DNA of 64,000 nucleotides from Rhodoferax lithotrophicus (GCF_019973615.1 NZ_AP024238.1:3431989-3495988), one strand, 5' to 3'. Shown: positions 25,841 to 35,744, counted from the first letter of the stretch. Notes: a model not told the origin generated them from the sequence alone. Numbers and translations are program-made.

Positions 25841-26791
25841 TCAGCCCCCTGCCTGCTCACGACCTGACTGAACAGACCGCACCGCCACAGGCCGAGCGCG
25901 GCTGCTAAACACAAAAATACCCGCAACCACCAGCACCGTACCGGCGGCCACCCAAACGGTGAACGGCTCACCCAGCAGAAGTATGCCCATCAAAATGGTG
26001 GACATCGGGCCAACCATACCGGTTTGTGCAACCAAACCAGCGCCAATACGCTCAATGGCCATCATCACCATCAACACGGGTGCGGCAGTGCACAGTGTGG
26101 CATTCAACACAGACAGCCAGAGCACCTCTGGAGCCACCATGGCAGCACTCATTGGCCGCAACACCACAAACTGGCCAATACACAGCACACAAGCCACCGT
26201 GGTCGCCAGCCCGACCAGCCGCAAGGAACCCAGACGTTTGACCAGTTCACCACTGAAACTGAGGTAGAGCGCGTAGCTTACTGCACTGCCAAAAACCAGA
26301 AAAGCACCCCAAGCCGCGTTGGCCCCTTCCAGCTTGATCTCATGGCCAAACACCAGAATCACGCCGGCATAACTGATGCCCATGCCGAACGCCTGGCGAC
26401 GACTGATACGGCGTTGGTACAACACCAGCCCAAGCAGCAACACCAGCGTGGGATTGAGGTACAAAATCAGTCGCTCCAGAGAGGCACTGATGTGGGCCAA
26501 CCCGGCAAAATCCAGATAACTGGCCAGGTAATAGCCCGTAAAACCCAGACCCAAGATGCCCCATCCATCATGCCGGGTCAGCGCGGGTTTGCCCCGGCTG
26601 GACCACCAGGCCATCAGGGCAAAAATGGGCAGCGCAAACAGCATGCGGTACATGATGAGCGTGACCGCATCCACCCCGTAGCGGTAAGCCAGCTTGACGA
26701 TGATCGCTTTGCCGCTGAAGGCCACCGCACCCAGCGTTGCAAGCAGCAAACCGTTTACTATATTTTCAGGAGCTACTTGCGCTTTATTCAT
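25841..26791 (-). CDS. EamA-family (DMT superfamily) transporter with repeat-derived N-terminus
   Basis: A 316-residue ten-helix carrier with two EamA domains ('LGAVAFSGKAIIVKLAYRYG' and 'LVFGSAVSYALYLSFSGELVK'). Substrate unknown. The first 12 residues including the most plausible ATG (26791, 'MNKAQVAPENIV') lie inside a copy of the short repeat, and no Shine-Dalgarno precedes it; GTG or TTG starts up to 26866 would overlap the end of the kinase gene. It follows the kinase gene on the same strand and may depend on coupling to it. Confidence 0.8.
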   Translation of the reverse strand: MNKAQVAPENIVNGLLLATLGAVAFSGKAIIVKLAYRYGVDAVTLIMYRMLFALPIFALMAWWSSRGKPALTRHDGWGILGLGFTGYYLASYLDFAGLAHISASLERLILYLNPTLVLLLGLVLYQRRISRRQAFGMGISYAGVILVFGHEIKLEGANAAWGAFLVFGSAVSYALYLSFSGELVKRLGSLRLVGLATTVACVLCIGQFVVLRPMSAAMVAPEVLWLSVLNATLCTAAPVLMVMMAIERIGAGLVAQTGMVGPMSTILMGILLLGEPFTVWVAAGTVLVVAGIFVFSSRARPVAVRSVQSGREQAGG

Positions 26792-26813
26792 AAGCTGTAC
26801 AGACCAATTTTTC
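26756..26813 (-). repeat. Short palindromic repeat, copy 6 (start of EamA gene)
   Basis: On the minus strand AAAAATTGGTCTGTACAGCT, then AATAAAGCGCAAGTAGCT, then CCTGAAAATATAGT. It contains the EamA ATG and shares AAAGCGCA-N4-AGCTCCTGAAAAT with copy 3. Confidence 0.8.
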
Positions 26814-26862
26814 TTATTTTTTAATTCAGCCAGAACAACCTGCCTGACCACCCATCCACACC

Positions 26863-29343
26863 TCAAGAAGACTGGGATTGCCGAAACGCCATGACCGCCT
26901 GATTACGCAAAGTACGCAGCAGCGCGAGTTCTTTTTCACCCAGCTTCAAACCACCAATTTCTGCCATGTCTGCATAGATCAAGCCAAAAGGTCGGCCTTT
27001 GAGCACCAAAGGCAGAATCAGAAAAGTCGGGGCATTAAAAAACTTGATATACCACGATGGCAAGCGACTGGCCAGGCGTGGGTCGCGGGCATCCGAAATC
27101 AGGGTATCCGCCCCCTTGGCGCAGATGGTGGCAAACAAATCGGGCACCGTGACACCGCTGAGGGGTACACAAAATGACTTGACCACACCTTCCACCCCGG
27201 CCCCCAAGCCAAAACGCCCCGTGAGGGTGTCTGTTTTGGGGTCGCGCATGCAGAAAATGATGCGGTGAAACGCCAGCGCCCGGAACATGGCCTCCAAAAT
27301 CATGCGCACGACATCGCTGAGCTTGAACTCCTCCACCATGGCATTGGTAATGTCCTGAACACCTGCCGTCAAGGTTTGTGCAACTTGGTCAACCGCTTGC
27401 TTGGCTTCTGAATGAGCCGAGTGGCGCACGGGCGCTCGCGCGACTTCGGTGGCCTGCAATTCACTGGAAAACAGTGCGTCATGATCGCGCTGGGTGTACT
27501 CCACATGCAACTCATCGTCTTCGGGGGGATTGATGAGCAGATGTGCTGCAGGCGAATTTTTGCGCACCCGCAAATCCATGGCATCGGCCAAATCAACCAG
27601 TTTTCTGCGTGCCGTGGTGGTGGCAGCCTTTACCTGACTGACCGACATGCCCAGCGCCTTGTTGAATTTTTTTGCGGCCGCATCCAAAACCAGTTGCACA
27701 TGCTCCGGGTCGGCGTGCATCATGCCATCGGCCATGTCATTGGCCGCACGCGCCGCCCAGCGCAAGCGGCTGAGTGCCTCGGTCGGCACACGGCTGGGAG
27801 GATCACCTGCCGGAAGCTGAATACAACGCTGAATACTTTCAGGCAACCCCCAGGAGCGGGCCACACCCATGCCCAAAGCCTCAAAACTCATGCCCAAGAC
27901 GCGGATGGACGCGGCTTCTTCACTGACCGCATGGTGCGGGGCATGTACTAGGGCGCGGATACCCGCCGCTTCCTCCGGAAAATAAAACTGCGTCAGCATG
28001 CGCCCCAGATTTTGAAACAACGCGCCAATAAAGGCCTCTTCCCCTTCATCGCTGGTGGTGGCCAGTTCGGCAGCAATGGAGCCAGCCATCAGCCCCCGCA
28101 AAAACTCCTCTCGAAGCAAATGGGCACTGGTTTTGTCTTGCATGTGCTCCAGCAGCACCAGGCTGAGCGCCATGTTGCGTATGCCGTTGAAACCCACCAG
28201 TTGCACGGCGCGTGACACCGTGCCAATGCTGTTGCCCCGGGCGTAATGGGCACTGTTGACCAACCGCAGCAGCTTGTTGGTCAGAGCCACATCTTTCAGT
28301 ATTTCATTGGTGATGCTGCTGATGCTTTCTTTCTCTGACGTGGCCATGCTCTGGATACGCACCACCGACTCCGACAGGGCCGGAAAATCGGTCTTGTTGC
28401 GCATACGGCGCAACAAAAACTCCAGCGTGCTGTTGTTGCCTGCCGAGGCCTCCGCAGGCGTGGCCGCAGCCAGGTGAGACTGCCAAGCTTGCAAGGCTGC
28501 CAAAAAAACCTCACTGGAGGGATAACGCTGCTCGGCTTTGGAATTCAAGGCACGCAAGACCACCGCCTTCAACTCATCATCGAGCCGATCAAACAAGGCC
28601 GCTGGCAGTTCCAGGTTTTGGAAGGCGGCACGGTAAATAGCCCGATAAGCATCCTGCTCTGGCTGCAAGGGCTTGCCCCATAACAATTCAGCCAGCATCA
28701 ACCCTGCGGAAAAGACATCCATCGAGGGCGACACGGGAGCCCCCCGCGCAGCCTCCGGGGCCATGTAAGCAGGTGTGCCAGCCATACCCGCACCGGTGCT
28801 GGACGGGTCTGCGCTGATGCGCTGGGCAATACCAAAGTCCATCACCCGTGCGCGCCCACTGGCATCCAGCATGACATTCGACGGTTTCAGGTCACGGTGC
28901 ACCACCCCTGCGGCATGGGCTGCCACCAGTGCCCCCAGCACATCCACCATCAGGGCCACCGCCTGCGTGACAGGCAGCGCCCCCTGGCTGGCCAGCAACT
29001 GCGCCAGGGTCTGTCCGGCTACATATTCAAACACCAGAAAGGGCTGCTGGTCTTGGACATCCGCCTCGAATACCGGCACGATGTTGGGGTGTGTCAGACG
29101 GCTCACGGTGCGCGCCTCGGACAGCCACTGCTCCAGGCCTGAGGTATCTGACGCGCGCATCGGTTTCATCAGCTTGATGGCCACCTCACGCTCCAACCGG
29201 GGATCAAAAGCCAGCCAGACTTTGGATTGCGCCCCTTGACCCAGCAAGCGCCGAAGCTCGAACCGGCCCAAGGTACCCGGTGCGGCCAATTGGGCACCAC
29301 TGGCCATGCGTTTGAGGGTGGAGAGTGGTGAGAAATCAGGCAT
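26863..29343 (-). CDS. Ser/Thr protein kinase fused to HDOD and GAF domains
   Basis: An 826-residue cytosolic signalling protein. Residues 25-285 form a Hanks-type kinase with Gly-rich loop 'LLGQGAQSKV', Lys57 in 'VAIKL', catalytic 'VVHRDLKPSN' (D151) and 'DFG' (D169-G171), so it should be active. Residues about 310-520 form an HDOD domain ('ILKDVALTNKLLRLVNSAHY', 'GFNGIRNMALSLVLLEHM'), related to HD phosphodiesterases but usually without metal ligands. Residues about 655-820 form a GAF-like sensor ('LSDVVRMILEAMFRALAFHR'). No transmembrane segment is seen. The target is unknown. It ends inside the upstream part of the EamA frame. Confidence 0.88.
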   Translation of the reverse strand: MPDFSPLSTLKRMASGAQLAAPGTLGRFELRRLLGQGAQSKVWLAFDPRLEREVAIKLMKPMRASDTSGLEQWLSEARTVSRLTHPNIVPVFEADVQDQQPFLVFEYVAGQTLAQLLASQGALPVTQAVALMVDVLGALVAAHAAGVVHRDLKPSNVMLDASGRARVMDFGIAQRISADPSSTGAGMAGTPAYMAPEAARGAPVSPSMDVFSAGLMLAELLWGKPLQPEQDAYRAIYRAAFQNLELPAALFDRLDDELKAVVLRALNSKAEQRYPSSEVFLAALQAWQSHLAAATPAEASAGNNSTLEFLLRRMRNKTDFPALSESVVRIQSMATSEKESISSITNEILKDVALTNKLLRLVNSAHYARGNSIGTVSRAVQLVGFNGIRNMALSLVLLEHMQDKTSAHLLREEFLRGLMAGSIAAELATTSDEGEEAFIGALFQNLGRMLTQFYFPEEAAGIRALVHAPHHAVSEEAASIRVLGMSFEALGMGVARSWGLPESIQRCIQLPAGDPPSRVPTEALSRLRWAARAANDMADGMMHADPEHVQLVLDAAAKKFNKALGMSVSQVKAATTTARRKLVDLADAMDLRVRKNSPAAHLLINPPEDDELHVEYTQRDHDALFSSELQATEVARAPVRHSAHSEAKQAVDQVAQTLTAGVQDITNAMVEEFKLSDVVRMILEAMFRALAFHRIIFCMRDPKTDTLTGRFGLGAGVEGVVKSFCVPLSGVTVPDLFATICAKGADTLISDARDPRLASRLPSWYIKFFNAPTFLILPLVLKGRPFGLIYADMAEIGGLKLGEKELALLRTLRNQAVMAFRQSQSS

Positions 29344-29413
29344 GGCAAAGATAGATACGTGGTCTTGGAACTTTAATTCAACTGCAGCGGGTCATTCAGG
29401 CAGCTTGAACATT

Positions 29414-29474
29414 TTGATAAAAAACACCTGTAGCGCTTATCCATAAAGCGCCCATAGCTCTACAAGTTGTAGTG
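29414..29474 (+). repeat. Short palindromic repeat, copy 7 (intergenic)
   Basis: ACACCTGTAGCGCTTATCC, ATAAAGCGC, then CATAGCTCTACAAGTTGTAG. Lies in the 274-base gap between the divergent kinase and ompR genes. The rest of that gap is AT-rich and probably holds both promoters. Confidence 0.8.
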
Positions 29475-29617
29475 ATCTTCATGGTTTGAGATGTCGGCCT
29501 GCAAGCTTAATGATCTTCACGAATTTGTAACAACATGTGAAAGCCACTTAAAAAGTGCTCACTTGCAACATTGAACCACGCAAAATCGCGCTGTTACAAA
29601 TTGATTTGGATCTTAGT

Positions 29618-30349
29618 ATGACCGTAAACCCTGATCGCGTTGACAAAATTCTGGTGACCGATGACGACGCACGCATCCGTGACCTGCTGCGCCGCTATCT
29701 CACCCAGGAAGGTTTCGAGGTGCTGCAGGCCGAGGACGGCAAATCCCTCACGCGGGTACTGACGCGCGAACCCGTCGACCTGATCGTGCTGGATTTGATG
29801 ATGCCGGGCGAAGACGGCCTGTCCATTTGCCGACGACTACGGGCAGCCAACAACCACACCCCGATCATCATGCTCACCGCCAAAGGCGAGGACATTGACC
29901 GCATTGTTGGACTCGAAGTGGGGGCCGACGATTACCTGTGCAAACCCTTTAACCCACGCGAGCTGCTGGCCCGTATCCACGCCGTGCTACGCCGTCGTCC
30001 ACCGGTCGAAGCACCAGGATCCCCCTCGGCAGAAAATGAAACCATCACCTTTGGCCCGTTCAGCTTTGACATGGGGGCACGTATTCTGCTTAAAAATGAC
30101 GAAGAACTCACCCTGACCACCGGTGAATTTGCCATGCTCAAGGCCTTGGTACGCCACCCGCGCCAACCCTTGTCACGCGAAAAACTGGCCCAACTGGCCC
30201 GTGGACGTGAATTCGAGCCGTTTGACCGCAGCCTGGACGTGCAGGTATCGCGCCTGCGCAAGCTGATTGAAGACGATGCCACCTCCCCCCGCTACATCCA
30301 GACCGTCTGGGGTGTCGGCTACGTCTTTGTGCCTGATGGCAACGCCTAA
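29618..30349 (+). CDS. ompR: Two-component response regulator OmpR
   Basis: A 243-residue OmpR-type regulator: receiver domain (acidic pocket 'TDDDARI', phospho-acceptor D59 in 'IVLDLMMPGEDG', Lys in 'DDYLCKPF') and C-terminal winged-helix DNA-binding domain ('FAMLKALVRHPRQPLSREKL', 'DVQVSRLRKLIEDD', 'WGVGYVF'). The 'RRRPPVEAPGSPS' linker is OmpR-like. OmpR controls outer-membrane porins and osmotic responses in its best-known hosts. The frame is open from 29555, but ATG 29618 gives the family length. The histidine kinase gene overlaps its end by 14 bases. Confidence 0.93.
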   Translation: MTVNPDRVDKILVTDDDARIRDLLRRYLTQEGFEVLQAEDGKSLTRVLTREPVDLIVLDLMMPGEDGLSICRRLRAANNHTPIIMLTAKGEDIDRIVGLEVGADDYLCKPFNPRELLARIHAVLRRRPPVEAPGSPSAENETITFGPFSFDMGARILLKNDEELTLTTGEFAMLKALVRHPRQPLSREKLAQLARGREFEPFDRSLDVQVSRLRKLIEDDATSPRYIQTVWGVGYVFVPDGNA

Positions 30350-31730
30350 ATTGGCCTTCCTGCCTTACCCGCCGGAAGAAGAAAGCAAACCTTCACGCAC
30401 CGCCGGTTTAAGCCTTTTCTGGCGCACATTTGTGTTGCTGTCACTGCTGCTGGTGGGCAGCGTGTTCGCCTGGACACAAACCCTGCGGGAGCTTGAATCC
30501 GAACCCCGTGCCATACAAACGGCACGCCAGATCGCCTCGCTGGTCAACCTCAGCCGCGCTGCGGTGATGTACACCGATGCCATCACCCGGGTGTCCCTGT
30601 TCAAAACCATGCGCGATGAAGAGCACGTGGTGATTGTTCCGCGCGAACCCAAAGACCTGATTGAGCCCATGGAAAATGGCGAGCTCAACCGCTTCATCTC
30701 TGAGGAACTGACCCAGCGCCTGGGGCCGGGTACGATGGTGGCAGGCCGGGTCAATGGCAAGGATGGCTTATGGATTGGTTTCACCATCGACAAGGATCTC
30801 TTCTGGCTGCAAACCAACCTGGAACGGTTCGATACACCGGCGGGTAAAACCTGGTTGATCTGGCTCACCACGGCCGCAGCCTTGTCACTGGCCGGAGCCG
30901 CCTGGATTGCACGCTTGATCAACCGACCCTTGAAAGACCTGTCCTTTGCCGCCAGCCGGGTCCGTGAGGGTGACTTTGAAGCCAGCGAGCTGGACGAATC
31001 GGTTGCCACCAGTGAGATCCGCGAGGTCAACGTGGGTTTTAACCGAATGACCCAGAAGCTGGCCATGATCGAGCAGGAACGCGCCGTGATGCTGGCAGGC
31101 ATTTCCCACGACTTGCGCACACCCTTGGCACGCCTGCGGCTGGAAACCGAGCTCAGCGTGACAGATATCCATGCCCGCGAAAACATGGCGAGTGACATTG
31201 CCCAGCTGGATGCCATCATTGGCAAGTTCCTCGACTACGCCCGTCCAGGCAACATGGAGTTGACAGCGGTGTCGCTGAACAAAACGGTAGAAACCTGCTT
31301 GCTCAGCCTGAAAAAGCGTCCCGATATTGCCTTCAAGGTTGCGATGGAGGACCGTTTGCTGGTGATGGCCGACGAGGTGGAACTGCAGCGCATCATCACC
31401 AACCTGCTGGAAAACGCTGCCCGCTATGGCAAAAGTATGGACACCGGCATGGCTGACATTGAAATCTCAGCGCGTGGTCTGGATAAGCAGGTACTACTGC
31501 GCCTGCGCGACCATGGCCAGGGCGTGGCCGCCGATCAGCTCAAACAACTCACCACCCCCTTTTTCCGGGGTGAAGCGGCACGCACCTCGGCCAATGGCAC
31601 CGGGTTGGGCTTGTCCATTGTGGAGAAAACGGTCTCACGCATGGGGGGAAAACTGGAATTAAGCAACGCCAACAGCGGTGGCCTGTGCGCCAACATCCGG
31701 CTGCAACGCGCTCCAGCGGGCTCAACGTGA
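30336..31730 (+). CDS. envZ: Osmosensor histidine kinase EnvZ
   Basis: A 464-residue inner-membrane kinase. TM1 near residues 28-48, a periplasmic loop of about 120 residues, TM2 near 165-185, HAMP ('RLINRPLKDLSFAASRVREGD'), dimerisation/phosphotransfer with H258 in 'AGISHDLRTPLARLRLE', and an ATPase domain with N-box 'NLLENAARYG', G1 'DHGQGVA' and G2 'GTGLGLSIV'. It phosphorylates and dephosphorylates the partner regulator encoded just upstream, with which it overlaps. ATG 30336 is chosen over the longer frame because TM1 then starts at a normal distance. Confidence 0.92.
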   Translation: MATPKLAFLPYPPEEESKPSRTAGLSLFWRTFVLLSLLLVGSVFAWTQTLRELESEPRAIQTARQIASLVNLSRAAVMYTDAITRVSLFKTMRDEEHVVIVPREPKDLIEPMENGELNRFISEELTQRLGPGTMVAGRVNGKDGLWIGFTIDKDLFWLQTNLERFDTPAGKTWLIWLTTAAALSLAGAAWIARLINRPLKDLSFAASRVREGDFEASELDESVATSEIREVNVGFNRMTQKLAMIEQERAVMLAGISHDLRTPLARLRLETELSVTDIHARENMASDIAQLDAIIGKFLDYARPGNMELTAVSLNKTVETCLLSLKKRPDIAFKVAMEDRLLVMADEVELQRIITNLLENAARYGKSMDTGMADIEISARGLDKQVLLRLRDHGQGVAADQLKQLTTPFFRGEAARTSANGTGLGLSIVEKTVSRMGGKLELSNANSGGLCANIRLQRAPAGST

Positions 31731-31785
31731 TTCACCACGCCCCCAGCATCCCCACAACAGCCGGAAACCGGCGTGTGACAAAACC

Positions 31786-34200
31786 TCAGCGTGGCCGGTG
31801 ATTGTTGAAGTTTTTGGGCGGAGCCTTGCTGCCGGTGGCGCGTGGTGGCAAACCACTGTGCTGGGTCAACAACTGGCCCGGTTTGGGTGTTTGCACCGCC
31901 TTGACCACCCCTGGACTGGAGTTTTTCCGCCGCGCACTGGTGTAACTGCCATCCGTCACCGGCTGGAAGCTCGGAATCAGGTGGTGTTTGCCATTGCCGA
32001 TCAAATCGGCCCGCCCCATGGCCTTGAGTGCCTCACGCAGCAGCGGCCAGTTGTTGGGGTCGTGGTAGCGCAAAAAAGCCTTGTGCAAACGGCGGCGTTT
32101 TTCACCACGCACTACGTCCACCGCTTCAGCCCGCTCGTCGCGGTGAATGCCTTTGAGCGGGTTCAGATCGGTGTGGTACATGGCGGTGGCGGTGGCCATC
32201 GGGCTCGGGTAGAAGGTTTGCACCTGGTCAGCCCGAAAGCCGTTTTTCTTCAGCCAGATCGCCAGATTCATCATGTCTTCATCGGTGGTGCCGGGGTGCG
32301 CGGCGATGAAGTAGGGAATCAGAAACTGCTTTTTACCGGCCTCGGCATTAAATTTGTCAAACAACAGCTTGAACTTGTCATAGGTGCCAATGCCGGGCTT
32401 CATCATCTTGGACAGCGGGCCTTGCTCGGTGTGCTCTGGCGCAATCTTCAGGTAGCCCCCCACATGGTGCTGCACCAGCTCTTTCACGTACTCGGGACTT
32501 TGCACCGCCAGGTCGTAGCGCACGCCGGAGCCGATCAGGATTTTTTTGATACCTTTGAGCGCCCGACCCCGCTTGTAAATCTGGATCAACGGATCATGGT
32601 TGGTGCCCAGGTTCTGGCAAATACCGGGGTAAACACAGCTGGGTTTGCGGCAAGCCGCCTCAATTTCGGGGCTTTTACAACCCAGTCGGTACATATTGGC
32701 CGTCGGCCCGCCCAGGTCCGAAATGGTGCCGGTAAAACCCTTGACCTTGTCGCGCACATCTTCAATCTCTTTGATGATCGAGTCTTCCGAGCGGCTCTGG
32801 ATGATGCGCCCTTCATGCTCGGTGATGCTGCAAAAAGTGCAGCCACCAAAACAGCCACGCATGATGTTGATGGAAAAACGGATCATCTCCCAGGCCGGGA
32901 TTTTGGTGGCGTGGTCATGGCTGCCGTTCTCATCGGCATACGCCGGGTGCGGGGCACGGGCGTAAGGCAGGTCAAACACCTGGTCCATTTCAGCGGTGGT
33001 CAGCGGAATCGGCGGCGGGTTGAGCCACACGTCACGGGCGGTTGCGCCGTCCCCGTGCGCCTGCACCAAGGCACGGGCGTTGCCGGGGTTGGTTTCCAGG
33101 TGCAGCACGCGGTTGGCATGGGCATACAGCACCACATCCGATTTCACCTGCTCATAACTGGGCAGGCGGATCACCGTGCGTGCGCGTGGGGGCAACACCT
33201 GCTTGCCTGCACGCTGGGGCAAGGCCGGGTTGTGCATGAACGTGAGGGGGTAAACACTTGCGTCACCCCCAGTTTGAATTCTTTTTTGGTCTGTAGCGCC
33301 CGTATTACTTGCGTAAGAAGCTATATTTTTTATAGTACTTTGCACATCCCCCTGCGCCGCCTCTTCTTTGGCGCAAGTACTGCCCTGCGCCAGCGCTTGC
33401 TCGGAAGTGGTTTGGTAGGGGTTGAGGTGTGGCTCCACCTGGCCGGGCTCGTCTACCGTGGTGGAATCCATCTCAAACCAGCCCAGGCGGGTGGCATCAT
33501 CCGAACGGCGCACAAAGGCAGTGCCACGCACATCGGTGATCTGCTCGATGGGTTCACGTCGACTCAGCCGGTGGGCAATTTCCACAATGGCGCGTTCGGC
33601 ATTGCCGTACAGCAGCAAGTCACACTTGGCATCGACCACGATGCTGCGGCGCACCTTGTCGCTCCAGTAATCGTAATGAGCAATACGGCGCAAGCTGCCT
33701 TCGATGCCACCCAGCACAATCGGCACGTCCTTGAAGGCCTCGCGGCAGCGCTGGCTGTAGACAATGGCCGCACGGTCGGGCCGCTTGCCGCCCACATCAC
33801 CAGGGGTGTAAGCATCGTCGGTGCGAATTTTGCGGTCTGCCGTGTAGCGGTTGATCATGCTGTCCATGTTGCCCGCCGTCACACCCCAGAACAGGTTGGG
33901 TTTGCCCAGGGCTTTGAAGGGCTCGGCGCTTTGCCAATCGGGCTGGGCGATGATGCCCACACGAAAGCCCTGGGCTTCGAGCATGCGGCCAATCACCGCC
34001 ATGCCAAAGCTGGGGTGATCCACATAGGCATCACCGGTGACGATGATCACGTCGCAGCTGTCCCAGCCGAGTTTGTCCATTTCGGCACGACTCATCGGCA
34101 GAAACGGGGCCGTGCCAAAACGCGCCGCCCAGAACTTGCGGTAACTGCTCAGGGGTTTGGCGTGGCGCGGAAAAAAAGAGACATCAACAGGGGCGTTCAT
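31786..34200 (-). CDS. ygiQ: YgiQ family radical SAM protein
   Basis: An 804-residue enzyme of the UPF0313/YgiQ family. The radical SAM cluster motif is '[19 protein letters not shown]' (CxxxCxxC). The N-terminal B12-binding-like Rossmann part is around '[16 protein letters not shown]', and the typical '[19 protein letters not shown]' follows. Function remains undefined in the family. Unusual here is an extra segment at about residues 283-310 whose middle ('[19 protein letters not shown]') comes from an in-frame repeat copy, within a loop before '[10 protein letters not shown]'. ATG 34200 is used; GTG 34206 precedes it. Confidence 0.92.
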   Translation of the reverse strand: MNAPVDVSFFPRHAKPLSSYRKFWAARFGTAPFLPMSRAEMDKLGWDSCDVIIVTGDAYVDHPSFGMAVIGRMLEAQGFRVGIIAQPDWQSAEPFKALGKPNLFWGVTAGNMDSMINRYTADRKIRTDDAYTPGDVGGKRPDRAAIVYSQRCREAFKDVPIVLGGIEGSLRRIAHYDYWSDKVRRSIVVDAKCDLLLYGNAERAIVEIAHRLSRREPIEQITDVRGTAFVRRSDDATRLGWFEMDSTTVDEPGQVEPHLNPYQTTSEQALAQGSTCAKEEAAQGDVQSTIKNIASYASNTGATDQKRIQTGGDASVYPLTFMHNPALPQRAGKQVLPPRARTVIRLPSYEQVKSDVVLYAHANRVLHLETNPGNARALVQAHGDGATARDVWLNPPPIPLTTAEMDQVFDLPYARAPHPAYADENGSHDHATKIPAWEMIRFSINIMRGCFGGCTFCSITEHEGRIIQSRSEDSIIKEIEDVRDKVKGFTGTISDLGGPTANMYRLGCKSPEIEAACRKPSCVYPGICQNLGTNHDPLIQIYKRGRALKGIKKILIGSGVRYDLAVQSPEYVKELVQHHVGGYLKIAPEHTEQGPLSKMMKPGIGTYDKFKLLFDKFNAEAGKKQFLIPYFIAAHPGTTDEDMMNLAIWLKKNGFRADQVQTFYPSPMATATAMYHTDLNPLKGIHRDERAEAVDVVRGEKRRRLHKAFLRYHDPNNWPLLREALKAMGRADLIGNGKHHLIPSFQPVTDGSYTSARRKNSSPGVVKAVQTPKPGQLLTQHSGLPPRATGSKAPPKNFNNHRPR
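33281..33338 (+). repeat. Short palindromic repeat, copy 8 (inside ygiQ)
   Basis: TTTTTTGGTCTGTAGCGCCC, TTGCGTAAGAAGCTATATTT, TTTATAG. In frame within ygiQ. Its reverse complement matches the hpnC copy over ATAGCTTCTTACGCAAGTAA. Confidence 0.85.
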
Positions 34201-34302
34201 CAGCACTCACACGGTGTAAAAGAGCGCCGAGTGTAAGGTTTTGGCTTATTTTGGACGGCCAGCAGGGGTACTGCTCCACACGCCCCGACCCTACTGGCAG
34301 TG

Positions 34303-34331
34303 TTGACAAACGAATGTCCCTACAGTTGTTA
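34303..34331 (+). promoter_or_regulatory. Possible promoter of the 39-residue ORF
   Basis: TTGACA at about 34303-34308 is a perfect -35 hexamer; 17 bases on comes TTGTTA, a poor -10. It lies 100 bases before the small membrane peptide gene. Only the -35 is convincing. Confidence 0.3.
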
Positions 34332-34433
34332 CCAGCCTGTATCACAGGTCACGTTGGGTAATAAGAGGTGTGCGTTTCTGTTGGCGACCGCATGATGTGC
34401 AGGTGTTCCAACTCATCCATTTGAAAGGCAAGT

Positions 34434-34553
34434 ATGAACCCAGATCTGAAAGACTTTGTCGAGAAGTACCTGGCCATCGTGCTCGGCACTTATATGTCGG
34501 TCTACGTGGTGGCCTTTATCACACTGCCCTACATCCTGTCTCACAACACCTGA
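34434..34553 (+). CDS. Small single-span membrane peptide (39 residues)
   Basis: Short ORF with its own AAAGGC ribosome site seven bases before ATG. The peptide has an acidic/basic head 'MNPDLKDFVEKYL' and one predicted transmembrane helix of about 22 residues ('AIVLGTYMSVYVVAFITLPY') and ends 'ILSHNT'. Too short to show a domain. It converges on the oxidoreductase gene with three bases between stops. Codon choice is host-like. It resembles small inner-membrane proteins that attach to larger complexes, but no function can be given. Confidence 0.55.
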   Translation: MNPDLKDFVEKYLAIVLGTYMSVYVVAFITLPYILSHNT

Positions 34554-34556
34554 CCG

Positions 34557-35681
34557 TCAAGCCGACAGCCAGCGCCCTTCCAGGGCACTTTGCTCGCCCA
34601 ACGTCAACCATTGCATGACGGCAAGCACCTGATCCGGGGTCACCAAAGCTTGTGTGGCCCGACCCTGCAAATGGTCACGCAGTTGGGCGTAATAAGCCAG
34701 ATAGTTGCCAGCAACCCCGCCCACCCGGGTTCGGACAGACACCGGTGCAGCCACGCCCGGAATGGTTTTCCAGCTCAGAACCTCACCCGGCTGGGTATCC
34801 TGGCCCCATTCACCTGATGGCACCATGCCTGGCCGTGCACCCTGCTTCAACCCATCTTCCTGTCCATCCAGACCAAATTTGGTAAAGCTGCCATGGACCC
34901 CATGCACCGCCCAGCGTGGCCCCAACTCGGCCACCAAGGTGCTGGCATGCAACACCACCCGCAGGCCGGCGTGGCGGGTGTCGTAGCGCAGCACGGCGTG
35001 AAACCAATCGTTCACCTGGGCCCCGTCACGCAGGCTGGCACGATCCAGGTGAATGCCATCGGGCGCACCAAACAGCACCAGCGCCTGATCCAGCAGGTGC
35101 GGCCCCAAATCGAACCACAAACCTGAGCCGGGCACATTCTGCTCGCGCCAACGCACCGGCACCGTGGGGCGATAGCGGTCAAAGTGCGAATTCACCTCTA
35201 CCAAACGCCCCAAAGCACTGCTTTGAATGACCTGCTGCAAGGCCAGAAAATCACTGTCAAAACGCCGGTTTTGAAACACCGTGAGCACCCGGCCCTGGGT
35301 TTGCGCCAAAGCCAGCAGCGCCTCGGTCTCCGCCAGCGTGACGGTGCAAGGCTTGTCCACCACCACATGTTTGCCAGCCTGCAAGGCGGCCTGGGCCAAG
35401 CCAAAATGGCTGGCGTTGGGGGTGGCAATCACTACCAGATCAATCATCGGGTCGTCCAGTACGACCTGGACATCGGCCACACTGCGCACACCGGGCCAGT
35501 CTTTTTGCACCGCGTCTGTTTGGCTGCTGACAATGGCATCCAGTTGCAGGCCTGGTACGCCGGAGATCAACGGGGCATGAAAAATGCGGCCTGCGCCGCC
35601 ATAGCCGATCAAAGCCACATGTAATGGGGTGGATTGAGCCACGGTTGGGGCTGCGGTGTCGGGTAAGTCAGTGGTGTTCAT
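34557..35681 (-). CDS. Gfo/Idh/MocA-family oxidoreductase
   Basis: A 374-residue NAD(P)-dependent dehydrogenase. The N-terminal Rossmann motif is 'VALIGYGGAGRIFHAPLI' (GxGxxG), then 'VVIATPNASHFGLAQAALQAGKHVVVDKP' with the family EKP-type Lys (here DKP), and a C-terminal alpha/beta domain 'GLWFDLGPHLLDQALVLFG' with the conserved D-x3-H. It oxidises or reduces sugars or related polyols; the exact substrate is unknown. The closest pattern is YdgJ-like. Stands alone, divergent from the acyltransferase. Confidence 0.9.
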   Translation of the reverse strand: MNTTDLPDTAAPTVAQSTPLHVALIGYGGAGRIFHAPLISGVPGLQLDAIVSSQTDAVQKDWPGVRSVADVQVVLDDPMIDLVVIATPNASHFGLAQAALQAGKHVVVDKPCTVTLAETEALLALAQTQGRVLTVFQNRRFDSDFLALQQVIQSSALGRLVEVNSHFDRYRPTVPVRWREQNVPGSGLWFDLGPHLLDQALVLFGAPDGIHLDRASLRDGAQVNDWFHAVLRYDTRHAGLRVVLHASTLVAELGPRWAVHGVHGSFTKFGLDGQEDGLKQGARPGMVPSGEWGQDTQPGEVLSWKTIPGVAAPVSVRTRVGGVAGNYLAYYAQLRDHLQGRATQALVTPDQVLAVMQWLTLGEQSALEGRWLSA

Positions 35682-35744
35682 GCCTGAATCATCCCCGAAA
35701 ATGCGGTGATCGGTTACCAGACCCTTTCAAAGGCACGTCCACCC

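Noticed and set aside
31678..34236. An 852-residue plus-strand ORF opposite ygiQ
   Set aside because: Antisense shadow of the conserved radical SAM gene.
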